A stretch of 64,000 nucleotides of DNA from Dryocola sp036489025. Its GTDB lineage: Bacteria; Pseudomonadota; Gammaproteobacteria; Enterobacterales; Enterobacteriaceae. The notes beneath the pieces are model-generated. The model worked only from the letters and a program-made list of their open reading frames with translations. It was not told where the DNA came from and did no database searches. The translations under genes and the position numbers were made by a program. The stretch's first letter is position 1, and every line of letters begins with the position of its first letter. The DNA is taken from contig DASXGN010000013.1 of the NCBI GenBank assembly GCA_036489025.1, positions 1-64,000 on the forward strand, given 5' to 3'. Positions 16,496-24,645 of the stretch are shown one piece after another.

Positions 16496-17662
16496 ATGGA
16501 TAAACTAAAAATATATTTATCATCTGGTTCCGTTCCGATTATTCCTCAGATGCTTGATTTCTCGGCATGTGCAGAGGATCCACATATCGCAAAAATAATA
16601 TGTTGGTACAGGAACGAACTAACACCATTGCAATTAAAAGGTACGAATGCCTGTTATATCCGGCAGAAGTACAAAGTAAGTCCTGATTTTGTATTAAATA
16701 TTATAAATATAATCAATAAGTTTAAGCCTTATATGGTTGAAATACATTCAAATATCGTTTTTACAAACGTTGAGCTCTATCCGATAATTGCGGTTATTAC
16801 AAAGTATATAAAAAGAGAAAAAATCAAGATCCACTTATATGATGATGGCATCCGTAGTATCAACGATCGATATCAACTAGATGGTGAAAATGAAGATGAC
16901 TTCGTCAAAGCGAGTGAAATTTGCACTGATTATTTGGATACACTTTTAAACAATGATGAAAACCCCTTCTCCAGTCATCTTCATCATTCGTGGCCCCTGC
17001 TTATGAATTATGTATGGCATAATCATTTTGATACTACCTATCATTTAATGGGGCAATATAAAAACAAATTAAATACCTCCTCGTCATTTCAGAAATATAT
17101 TCAACAAAGCATTCAAGAATTGAATTCTGTTGATTTAAAATCAACCTCACTTAAAAATATCAACACTTGTCTTTCATTACTTAACTTAAAAAATCAAGAT
17201 CTTGCTGAAATAAAAGAAGCAATGGGACAAGACAACAGCCTATTGTATATGGGTGCTGGTTTTTATGACAAAGCCAAGGATGATCGAGTGACAGAAAGGC
17301 AAGTCAACAAAATAAAAAGTATGAAAGATAATGGAATTATAACCAATAATGATAAAATCATTTTTAAGGCTCATCCAATCAATCATCATGAAAATAGAAA
17401 AAAAATAGTAGATGCATTCGGTTGCGAGGTTTACACTATTCCGAATCATATCCCATTTGAGATCCTTCCCTGTCTTGGTTTAGAACCCGAAGAAATAATT
17501 TGTTCATTTAGCACATTATTATTTACGATGAAACCGGACATTTTTAGACACGTCATAGGAAATGCGGATACCACTACTGAGTCATTAACTGACCCCTTAC
17601 TTAACCTACTAATAAAAGAGAATGTGATAAAACAAGAAATCATTAGCGGCTGGCTGAACTAG
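16496..17662 (+). CDS. GT80 family sialyltransferase-like protein
   Basis: The protein is 388 residues from the ATG at 16496. By eye it follows the Pasteurella/Photobacterium GT80 sialyltransferases along its length. The N-terminus DKLKIYLSSGSVPIIPQMLDF corresponds to their KTITLYLDPASLPALNQLMDF. Y-D-D-G (115-118) holds the catalytic base, K-A-H-P (291-294) the CMP-binding His, IPFEILPCLGL (319-329) the conserved Glu, and C-S-F-S-T-L (336-341) the Ser pair region. These enzymes move sialic acid from CMP-sialic acid to galactose-type acceptors. No neuA/neuB-type genes are in the window, so the donor must come from elsewhere or be a different CMP-sugar. The gene is AT-rich. The in-frame GTG at 16481 is a less likely start. 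Confidence 0.75.
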   Translation: MDKLKIYLSSGSVPIIPQMLDFSACAEDPHIAKIICWYRNELTPLQLKGTNACYIRQKYKVSPDFVLNIINIINKFKPYMVEIHSNIVFTNVELYPIIAVITKYIKREKIKIHLYDDGIRSINDRYQLDGENEDDFVKASEICTDYLDTLLNNDENPFSSHLHHSWPLLMNYVWHNHFDTTYHLMGQYKNKLNTSSSFQKYIQQSIQELNSVDLKSTSLKNINTCLSLLNLKNQDLAEIKEAMGQDNSLLYMGAGFYDKAKDDRVTERQVNKIKSMKDNGIITNNDKIIFKAHPINHHENRKKIVDAFGCEVYTIPNHIPFEILPCLGLEPEEIICSFSTLLFTMKPDIFRHVIGNADTTTESLTDPLLNLLIKENVIKQEIISGWLN

Positions 17663-17791
17663 ACGATATAAGTTCCTCATAGTATGTTTGGTTATTACCA
17701 GTATCATTTATGTTTAGACATTATCACCTTTCTGAATTAAAATGATGAAAGAGACACTTTCCTTATAAATAGTTAATAACGAATTCTTATT

Positions 17792-19003
17792 ATGATCAAT
17801 GAACTATGTTTTCGACTTAGCAGCATTTCCAAAAAAAACAACAAAAAAAAACTTGTTCTTTTTTTTGGCAGAGAGCACTTCAGTGACAACACAAAATATT
17901 TATTTTTGCATACTCAAAGTAAAGAGTGTGATTTTGAGGCTGTATGGTGCAGCACGGAAAGAAAATTAATTGCCACCCTAAAGGAAAATAATCTTCCTTG
18001 TCATCTTATCAGCGATGAAACAAGTTCAGAAACCGTAAAGCTCTTTTTGTCGGCAGCCGTGGCCGTATTCTCCGTTAACCCATCTCAAAGTTTGAATGGC
18101 AGTGAAGAACTCTTTTCTTGTTTAGATGGCGCACGGCAAATACAACTTTGGCATGGGGTATCGGTTAAACATCTGCTGCTCAAGCTGGTACCTTATCTGG
18201 ATGTACTTTCATACGATTTTCGCAGGCCAGTCGATTTTGCTACCCGAGCTGACGGTGTACTAAGCACTTCTGAACATTTGGATGTTTTTTTTAAGGAATC
18301 TTTTGGGTGCCAAAATATTATACGTGCTGGCTATCCGAGGAATGAAGTCATTGTACGAGAAGCAATCCAGAATGAATTAATCGGCTGTGAACTTCCCGTC
18401 AACGTTATAAATGCATTAAATAGCACAAAAAGAAGGAAAATTCTTTTTGTGCCTACATGGCAGCGCGAGGGCTCAGCGCTTATCACCAATTCCAGTGAGT
18501 TCGCCTTACAGCTTGTCCAATATGGTAAGCTTCTTGAGGCTGATGTTTTTATCAAAAATCATCCAATCAATGTTCACTCGAGCGATACAAAAGCACTCGC
18601 GGAAAATGTTTTCTTTATCAATGCCAATACTGATTTATATCCCTACCTCAATAAATTCGATATATTGGTTACAGATTACTCATCAATAATGTTTGACTTC
18701 TTATTGACTAAAAAACCCATCTTAAAACTGGAACTAGATCTTGGTGCGCATCGCTCCTTCGAACCTGACTATTCATTAGTTCCCGATATTGATTTCGCTT
18801 ACAGCTACACGCAAAAAACTTTATCCAGTAGACTTTCAGAAGCCATGTTCAATGATACCAAACAAGAGTTAAGAAATATCATGGCTGGTCTGCTTTACCA
18901 AACCCCTGTAGCCAATGCATGCAACTCATTGGTGAGATTTCTGGAGGATGAGGTCGAAACTTGCGTAGCTGAAAGTAATAAATTCACGGTGAAATACTGC
19001 TGA
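17792..19003 (+). CDS. TagB/TagF-type CDP-glycerol:glycerophosphate glycerophosphotransferase
   Basis: The 403-residue protein shows the family GT-B signature set: LWHGVSVKHL with the catalytic His-Gly (121-122), AGYPRNEV (179-186), ILFVPTWQRE (217-225), FIKNHP (253-258), and DILVTDYSSIMFDFLL (290-305). All key residues are present, so it should be active, adding glycerol-phosphate from CDP-glycerol to an acceptor. This chemistry is best known from Gram-positive teichoic acid and some Gram-negative capsules. A TagD-type enzyme that makes CDP-glycerol is encoded 225 bases further on, facing it. The gene is AT-rich compared with the flagellar genes. Confidence 0.85.
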   Translation: MINELCFRLSSISKKNNKKKLVLFFGREHFSDNTKYLFLHTQSKECDFEAVWCSTERKLIATLKENNLPCHLISDETSSETVKLFLSAAVAVFSVNPSQSLNGSEELFSCLDGARQIQLWHGVSVKHLLLKLVPYLDVLSYDFRRPVDFATRADGVLSTSEHLDVFFKESFGCQNIIRAGYPRNEVIVREAIQNELIGCELPVNVINALNSTKRRKILFVPTWQREGSALITNSSEFALQLVQYGKLLEADVFIKNHPINVHSSDTKALAENVFFINANTDLYPYLNKFDILVTDYSSIMFDFLLTKKPILKLELDLGAHRSFEPDYSLVPDIDFAYSYTQKTLSSRLSEAMFNDTKQELRNIMAGLLYQTPVANACNSLVRFLEDEVETCVAESNKFTVKYC

Positions 19004-19029
19004 AGTGTCTCATGAAGTTAGTAACGATT

Positions 19030-19079
19030 AAAAATACCATTCCCTGCCATTACGTATATGGCAGGGAATAGTATTTTTG
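19030..19079. terminator. Strong bidirectional terminator
   Basis: A long stem runs from AAAATAC plus ATTCCCTGCCAT (19031-19050) to ATGGCAGGGAAT plus GTATTTT (19058-19077), with one mismatch and a TACGTAT loop. The A- and T-runs on both ends let it stop transcription from either side, between the convergent glycerophosphotransferase and tagD-like genes. Confidence 0.85.
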
Positions 19080-19227
19080 CCATGACTGCGTTCACCTTCA
19101 TGATGTTTTTATCGGCACTGATGAAATAAAAAATGGAAAGGAAAGTCATTACTTAATGGCCTCCATTAATGTCCCCTTAAGCTTTTTAAACAGCCGGAAA
19201 TATTACGTCATTCAAGCACGAAGGATT

Positions 19228-19620
19228 TTATAAAGATTTGACAACCTCAATAATCGAGGTTGTCGAAATTGACGGCGTTCTGGCCAGGTAAACGACCTGG
19301 CAAATTTCACAGCAGCTATCAAAACGCCCTTGCCAGTCATCACCCATGACCATAATTTTGGCCCCGAACTGCTTGATATAAGAAATTTTCTCCTCTAACG
19401 ATTCCTCCAGAAATACTTCATCTACGCATTTCAAACCGGCAATAATTTTCATCCGATCTCCCTCACTGTAGACAGGCCTACGGCCTTTTTTTTGCATATT
19501 AAGTAAATCAGAAGAAACGCCAACGCAAAGCCTGTTACCAAGCTTTCTTGCTCGTTGCAATATATTAAGATGTCCAGCATGAAAAACATCAAAAGTGCCA
19601 AATGTGATGACTGTAGTCAT
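19228..19620 (-). CDS. tagD: Glycerol-3-phosphate cytidylyltransferase (TagD/TarD type)
   Basis: The protein is 130 residues from the ATG at 19620, the usual size of TagD. It has the nucleotidyltransferase motif VITFGTFDVFHAGHLNILQRA with the H-x-G-H signature, the basic GRRPVYSEGDRMKII segment and the C-terminal R-T-P-S-I-S-T-T-x-I motif. It makes CDP-glycerol from CTP and glycerol-3-phosphate, the donor for the glycerophosphotransferases at 13953-15440 and 17792-19003. It lies 77 bases after lafV on the same strand, with a hairpin between, so it may be the last gene of the fliE operon or have its own promoter. No strong ribosome site is visible. Confidence 0.9.
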   Translation of the reverse strand: MTTVITFGTFDVFHAGHLNILQRARKLGNRLCVGVSSDLLNMQKKGRRPVYSEGDRMKIIAGLKCVDEVFLEESLEEKISYIKQFGAKIMVMGDDWQGRFDSCCEICQVVYLARTPSISTTSIIEVVKSL

Positions 19621-19665
19621 TAACTTGTACCAGTAAACGCATAAAAAATTAGCAGCCAATTTATT

Positions 19666-19687
19666 CCCCTTTAAAAATTTAAAGGGG
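19666..19687. terminator. Hairpin between lafV and tagD
   Basis: The perfect inverted repeat CCCCTTTAAA/TTTAAAGGGG lies 11 bases after the lafV stop. There is no T-run on the operon strand, so full termination is unsure; it may only reduce read-through into tagD. Confidence 0.5.
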
Positions 19688-19697
19688 AGCGATTGAA

Positions 19698-20642
19698 TCA
19701 GATCAACGACAGCCCGCAAAGCAGACTGAAATCTGCGGTATGCGATTCATTTTCTTTTGCCGGGTTGTTTTCCACCCACTGGAACCACGCGCTGAATAAA
19801 ATCACCAGCTGCTCATCATCAAGCACTGCGCGATCGGCTATCCAGATGGCGCTGAGCATTTTTAACTGGAAAAACTGACGAGCCAGCGTCAGCAGCGCTG
19901 CGCCTAAGTTCTGGCAGTTGATACCCGGGAAAACATCGCTATACAGACGATAAATAAGCACGTTGCGCAAAATATGCGGCCGTTCGCTGAATACCGCACT
20001 ATTGGAGATCGCCTGCTGGAGTTCGGCCAGACGCTCACTCAGGCGGCTTGGCTGCATGATAGACAGCTCGCTAAGCTTCAGCATCATCGACATTTTATCA
20101 ACCATCGACAGATTCAGATTTAAGCGCATCATGCCCATTTCTTTAAGCGCAGCCAGTTGGTTCTCTTCGATTACCGGTAACTGGCTGAGCTGTTCGTTCA
20201 GCACGCCATGCTCGGCGAGCGTGGCCAGCTGCTCGCCCATTGACACCAGCAGAGCAGGATCTTCATTGTTCAAATCGACATACTGCTGGGCTTTGCTAAG
20301 CAGGATGCCCATAGCGTAAAGGCTACCTTCCAGAGTCAGCGCCGGATTAACAGCCAGGTTGATGCACTGTTGATTTAGCGTTTCAATCCACGGCGTCAAT
20401 ACCTGCTCACTCTGAGCTTCCGTCGATAAAATATGCAGGGCAAATGCCTCAGGATTGAGCAGCAGCTCGCGGGCGACGCTTTCGCAGCCCGCTGCCAGGC
20501 TATCGCGCTGCTGGCTTTGCAGATAAAGATTGGCCAGCGGCCAACCGTCCTCCGCTTTTTGGCAGGCCGGGCACCGGCACGGTTCGGTTAACGCTTCATG
20601 GCGCGCCACAAATTCGGGTTTATAACGCTCAATGGTTTCCAT
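19698..20642 (-). CDS. lafV: LafV: FliB-like flagellin lysine-N-methylase
   Basis: The 314-residue cytoplasmic protein has an N-terminal Cys cluster and GW (C-R-C-P-A-C-Q-x4-G-W, about residues 22-34) and a C-terminal region HILRNVLIYRLYSDVFPGINCQNLGAALLTLARQFFQLKMLSAIWIADRAVLDDEQLVILFSAWFQWVE. Both recall FliB, which methylates lysines on flagellin, although FliB is usually longer (about 390-400) with a fuller Cys motif. In E. coli 042 Flag-2 a predicted methylase gene, lafV, lies between fliJ and flgN, the same general place. It follows the GT2 gene by 33 bases. The call rests on context plus partial similarity. Confidence 0.62.
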   Translation of the reverse strand: METIERYKPEFVARHEALTEPCRCPACQKAEDGWPLANLYLQSQQRDSLAAGCESVARELLLNPEAFALHILSTEAQSEQVLTPWIETLNQQCINLAVNPALTLEGSLYAMGILLSKAQQYVDLNNEDPALLVSMGEQLATLAEHGVLNEQLSQLPVIEENQLAALKEMGMMRLNLNLSMVDKMSMMLKLSELSIMQPSRLSERLAELQQAISNSAVFSERPHILRNVLIYRLYSDVFPGINCQNLGAALLTLARQFFQLKMLSAIWIADRAVLDDEQLVILFSAWFQWVENNPAKENESHTADFSLLCGLSLI

Positions 20643-20675
20643 TTCTTTCTCCGGGCAGCACAGGGCCCCCCTTGC

Positions 20676-22106
20676 TTAACGGTGTTTAAGGAAAAACCAG
20701 TGGGTGCAATCGAATCGCTTCCCTGTCTGGCTATTTTTCATTTGCTGGATAAACGCAAAGCTCGGATAGAATCCCAGCCAGCAGTGCTGAGGTATAAGCG
20801 ACTGCCAGCATTTATCGCGGCTTAATCCTTCATCCAGCGCTTTGTAGTAAGCGGCCAGAAGGATGGAATAATAATTAGCGTTGACGGCATAGGCGCATCC
20901 GTATTCCGCACGTTCAAGCCGGGCAATACCTTTTAGCGACTTCATCGGTACTAATGTGCTGTATTTCCCGCCCAGCATCAGAACCTGCCAGTCAATATTC
21001 GATAGCTGCCTGAGGAGCGCATTAACCGTATCAACCGACGATTCTTTTCTGACAAAGCGCACGGTTGCATCGAGCAGCAAAACGTTGCTCCAGGATTCGC
21101 TTTGTGCCTGTTCAAGGATCATGCAATGTGTTTTTAGTTCGGCGGCATCGGAGTCGGGATCGGAATCCATAGCTACCGGAAGTAAACTCCCGGCAGGAAT
21201 ACCAAACTTCACCAGCTCCTGGCACTGTGTCAGCAGATCCTCTTCCCGGTCCGGATCATAAATTACCGCTACTTTCTCAAACACCATCCAGTCTACTGAG
21301 GTATTAAGAGGAGCATTATTCAGACGTCGATAATGAGCCAGGAGGTTAGCGTCCTGGACCAAATCTTCCAGCCGCAGATCCACGGGCTTGCTGCTGCCCA
21401 TAACAAAATCTTTATCGTAAGTATTATTGCTATGGGAAATACAGACGATTGCTTTTGCCGGATCGATTTGCAGAACAGGAGTGCTGAAGCCGTTGAGAAA
21501 TGCCGTTTCTTCCGCTAGCGTGGCATCATCCTCATAGCGGTGCTTTTTCAGCAAATTACGGTGCAGGCCAAACGTACCGTTCAGCGCATGCTTATCCCCG
21601 AAGGAATGCGTCAGATAAATTTTATCCAGATGGCTGTACCAGATATAAATTTGATCGCAACCGGAGAACAACGCCCTGTTGCGCTGCATTTCTCCTACCT
21701 GATAAGAGATCTTATTCGGCGGATAATAATCGTCGTCATCGAAGCAGATGATGTATTCGCCCTGCGCCAGTTCGTTGAGCATGTTGCGTTTTTTACCCAG
21801 CGCCAGCCGCTCTTTGCTGTGGATGTAACGCACGTTTTGCAGCCCGGCGTCGACCATCATGGCAATGAGATCTTCGTTGCTGTGTTCGGAGTCGTCGAGA
21901 ATAACCAGCTCGCGTTTGTCCGCCGGATAGTCCTGATACTGGAAGATGTACAGCAGGTAGGGCAGAAACTCGCGGCGGTTCCAGGTCGGGCAAACCACGC
22001 TCACAAACGGCGTGGCGGTCACCGCGGCGGCGCGCTGCCTTTTAAGCAAATTATCAAAGAGTGTTCCGCCAGCCGGTTTTGCGGCGCGGGATGACGGTTT
22101 AGCCAT
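20676..22106 (-). CDS. Two-domain glycosyltransferase: GT2 + GT25-like C-terminus
   Basis: The protein is 476 residues from the ATG at 22106 (GAGAAG just upstream; a start at 22166 would overlap fliJ). Residues about 33-235 form a GT2 domain: FVSVVCPTWNRREFLPYLL, VILDDSEHSNEDL, RLALGKKRNMLNELAQGEYIICFDDDDYY with the metal-binding D-D-D-D (123-126), and an acidic E-E-T-A-F-L (199-204). Residues about 325-470 recall GT25 enzymes: HCMILEQAQSESWSNVLLLDATVRF where GT25 has E-D-D, WQVLMLGGKYS, and YGCAYAVNANYYSILL. The loss of the acidic triad suggests this half is inactive or binds substrate. It is placed in the fliE-fliJ operon next to the flagellin methylase, so flagellin glycosylation is the likely job. 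Confidence 0.75.
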   Translation of the reverse strand: MAKPSSRAAKPAGGTLFDNLLKRQRAAAVTATPFVSVVCPTWNRREFLPYLLYIFQYQDYPADKRELVILDDSEHSNEDLIAMMVDAGLQNVRYIHSKERLALGKKRNMLNELAQGEYIICFDDDDYYPPNKISYQVGEMQRNRALFSGCDQIYIWYSHLDKIYLTHSFGDKHALNGTFGLHRNLLKKHRYEDDATLAEETAFLNGFSTPVLQIDPAKAIVCISHSNNTYDKDFVMGSSKPVDLRLEDLVQDANLLAHYRRLNNAPLNTSVDWMVFEKVAVIYDPDREEDLLTQCQELVKFGIPAGSLLPVAMDSDPDSDAAELKTHCMILEQAQSESWSNVLLLDATVRFVRKESSVDTVNALLRQLSNIDWQVLMLGGKYSTLVPMKSLKGIARLERAEYGCAYAVNANYYSILLAAYYKALDEGLSRDKCWQSLIPQHCWLGFYPSFAFIQQMKNSQTGKRFDCTHWFFLKHR

Positions 22107-22132
22107 TTTCTTCTCGGTACGGTAGTGGTCGG

Positions 22133-22570
22133 TTAACGCTGGGCCAGCTTCTGGCGGAGCCAGCACTGCGCCGATACGGCATCGGTGTTTTTCTGGTCGC
22201 GGCGGGTTCTGTCGAGCGCCAGCTCGCGCTTGCGATCGTCGAGCACCAGCTCAAGGCTTTTCTCCCGCTTGGCTTCCTGGAGCAGCGCCCCCTGAATTTT
22301 TTGCGCCTCAAGCGCGGCCAGCGCCTGCTCCTGCTTCTGCCAGTCAATCACCCGCTGGATATTGCGCTTATAGCCGGAGTGATTAATCAGCTGCGCGGCG
22401 CTGTTGCCCGCGATTTCGGTCATGCCCGCCGCCAGCGACTTCAGCGCGGTGATGTTCTTCTCAAACCGCTGACACTGCTGGCGCTGGGAAGAAAGCTGCT
22501 GGCTGAGATCTTCCACCGCGCGGTGGCGGAGCAGGTGTAGCTGTTCAAGAGTCGAGATCAATTTGCTCAT
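22133..22570 (-). CDS. fliJ: FliJ: flagellar export chaperone
   Basis: The 145-residue coiled-coil protein (LISTLEQLHLLRHRAVEDLSQQLSSQRQQCQRFEKNITALKSL and charged, Gln-rich helices) has the usual FliJ size (147). It works with FliH and FliI at the export gate. It lies 7 bases after fliI. Confidence 0.88.
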   Translation of the reverse strand: MSKLISTLEQLHLLRHRAVEDLSQQLSSQRQQCQRFEKNITALKSLAAGMTEIAGNSAAQLINHSGYKRNIQRVIDWQKQEQALAALEAQKIQGALLQEAKREKSLELVLDDRKRELALDRTRRDQKNTDAVSAQCWLRQKLAQR

Positions 22571-22577
22571 CGTGGCG

Positions 22578-23897
22578 TTATCCCGCCTGCGCTAAAACGC
22601 ACAGGTCATTCACGGTTTTGTCGATAAGTGCAACGTCGCGCACTTCCTGCTGCAAAAACTGGGTAATGGCCGGGGCGAGATTGACTGCCCGATCGGCTGT
22701 GGCATCGGCTCCCGCCACGTAACCGCCGAGGGGAATCAGCGGTTTGATGCTCTGGTATTCGGCGTACAGCTGTTTGAGCGTTCGCGCGGCGCGCTGGTGC
22801 TCCTGGCGGGTAATCTGCGCCATACAGCGGCTGATGGACTGCCCGATATCGATGGCCGGGTAATGTCCCGCCTCGGCAAGATGGCGGGAGAGCACTATGT
22901 GCCCGTCCAACACGGCGCGGGCGCAGTCCACAATCGGGTCCTGCTGGTCGTCACCTTCGGCCAGCACGGTATAAATGGCGGTCATCGTGCCCGCGCTGGC
23001 GCTGTTCCCGGCGCTTTCGCACAGGCGCGGGATCATGCCGAACGCCGAAGGCGGGTAGCCTTTGGTCGCCGGAGGTTCGCCCAGCGAAAGGGCGATTTCA
23101 CGCTGCGCCATCGCATAGCGGGTCAGAGAATCGACCAGCAAAAGCACGTCTTTGCCTTTGTCGCGGTAGTAGCTGGCGATGGTGTGGCACAGCTCGGTGG
23201 CCTTGATGCGCATCAGCGGAGATTCATCCGCCGGGGCGGCAACAATCACCGATTTCGCCAGCCCTTCGGCCTGCAGCGCGTTATCAATAAATTCTTTTAC
23301 TTCGCGGCCACGCTCGCCAATCAGGCCGACAACCACCACTTCCGCCTGGGTGTAGCGGGTGATCATCCCGAGCAGCACGCTTTTGCCGACGCCGCTGCCC
23401 GCCATCAGGCCGACACGCTGGCCTTTACCGATGGTCAGCAGACCGTTGATGGCGCGAACACCGACGTCGAGCGGCTCTTCAACCGGCTGGCGGGTCAGCG
23501 GATGAACCTGCGGCAGCTGCTGCGGCAGGAGCGTATCGCCGCCGAGCTTGCCTTTATTATCCAGCGGCTCGCCCAGGCCGTTGACGACGCGGCCCAGCCA
23601 CTGATCGCCAATCATCACGCCTTCGGTCTTTTCAGCCGGGAATACGCGCGCGCCGGCAATCAGGCCGGAGGGATGCTTGAAGGGCATCAAAAAGGTGACT
23701 TCGCGATCGAAGCCCACCACCTGCGCGTCAATGGTTTCGCTATCCGTACTTTCGACCTGGCACATCTGCCCCACCGCCAGCCGGCAGCCAACGCATTCAA
23801 GCAGAATGCCGTTGACGCGAACCAGCCGCCCCGCCACGCGGGCAAGGTTGATGTTTTCAATGGAGCGCAGCGCCTGCTCGAAGTCCAGATCACTCAT
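22578..23897 (-). CDS. fliI: FliI: flagellar export ATPase
   Basis: The 439-residue F1-type ATPase has Walker A A-G-S-G-V-G-K-S (166-173), VVVVGLIGERGREVKEFI, Walker B VLLLVDSLTRYAMAQREIALSLGEPPATKGYPPSAF and the C-terminal LYAEYQSIKPLIPLGGY. It powers unloading of export substrates into the FlhA/FlhB gate. Its start overlaps fliH by 8 bases. Confidence 0.97.
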   Translation of the reverse strand: MSDLDFEQALRSIENINLARVAGRLVRVNGILLECVGCRLAVGQMCQVESTDSETIDAQVVGFDREVTFLMPFKHPSGLIAGARVFPAEKTEGVMIGDQWLGRVVNGLGEPLDNKGKLGGDTLLPQQLPQVHPLTRQPVEEPLDVGVRAINGLLTIGKGQRVGLMAGSGVGKSVLLGMITRYTQAEVVVVGLIGERGREVKEFIDNALQAEGLAKSVIVAAPADESPLMRIKATELCHTIASYYRDKGKDVLLLVDSLTRYAMAQREIALSLGEPPATKGYPPSAFGMIPRLCESAGNSASAGTMTAIYTVLAEGDDQQDPIVDCARAVLDGHIVLSRHLAEAGHYPAIDIGQSISRCMAQITRQEHQRAARTLKQLYAEYQSIKPLIPLGGYVAGADATADRAVNLAPAITQFLQQEVRDVALIDKTVNDLCVLAQAG

Positions 23898-24642
23898 CGT
23901 GGGCTTCCGGCAGCAGGGTTTCTTTTAAGACGTCAACACACTGATCCATACGGTGCTGGCAGCCGATGTCCATTTCCGTGGTATCGGTTACCACCCGGCA
24001 TTCGCCCGCGGCTAAATCAGCGTCTGCGCACAGACCCCACTGTCGGGACTTTTCCGGCTCGGCTTCGCTAATGCGCTTGAACTCTTCGCTGTTCATATAG
24101 ATGCGAATCTGCTCGGGAACCGACGGCAGGCTTGAGATAGCCTCTTCAATCAGCGTCAGCATTTGAGTGGGTTGCAAAGCAAGTTCACAGCGAATAACCT
24201 GGCGGGCAACCTTATCAACCAGCTGTAAGAGTTCTTCGCGGCGGCGCTGCTCATAGGCGGTGAGGAATTTTTGCAGTTCATCCCTCACGCCTTCTAAAGG
24301 CTGTGCAGCCTCCAGAAACTGCTGCTTTGCCAGCAGCGAGCCTTCGGCAAGGCCTTTGCGCATCCCGTCTTCAAACCCGAGGCGAGATCCTTCCTGATAT
24401 CCCTCGTTTTTGCCCTCTTCCATGCCCTGAGCAAAGCCGCGGTTCAGACCGTCCTGGAAACCCTGCATCAGCTGCTCCTGGAGCGCCGCCGGGTCCATTA
24501 TTTCTCCGTGGGCGCCGTTTTCACCGGCGGCCTGCTGCCAGCTTTTACGCAGCGGCGGAAACTTATGCAGGCGCGGCTTCACCACCGCATGGCGGCGGCT
24601 GGTGAGCGCATCGAGGGAGGTATCCTGTATTTTTTTAAACAT
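23890..24642 (-). CDS. fliH: FliH: regulator/stator of the export ATPase
   Basis: The 250-residue protein has a series of G-x-x-x-G helix repeats (about residues 62-100: GFQDGLNRGFAQGMEEGKNEGYQEGSRLGFEDGMRKGLAEG), a FliH hallmark, and the C-terminal domain with VARQVIRCELALQPTQMLTLIEEAI and VTDTTEMDIGCQHRMDQ. It holds FliI at the membrane. It lies 3 bases after fliG. Confidence 0.93.
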   Translation of the reverse strand: MFKKIQDTSLDALTSRRHAVVKPRLHKFPPLRKSWQQAAGENGAHGEIMDPAALQEQLMQGFQDGLNRGFAQGMEEGKNEGYQEGSRLGFEDGMRKGLAEGSLLAKQQFLEAAQPLEGVRDELQKFLTAYEQRRREELLQLVDKVARQVIRCELALQPTQMLTLIEEAISSLPSVPEQIRIYMNSEEFKRISEAEPEKSRQWGLCADADLAAGECRVVTDTTEMDIGCQHRMDQCVDVLKETLLPEAHDE

Positions 24643-24645
24643 CGC

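Noticed and set aside
22797..24071. Long open frame (424 codons) on the plus strand opposite fliI and fliH
   Set aside because: It lies fully antisense to clearly conserved genes. Its His/Arg/Gln-rich make-up is the usual shadow of GC-rich coding DNA.
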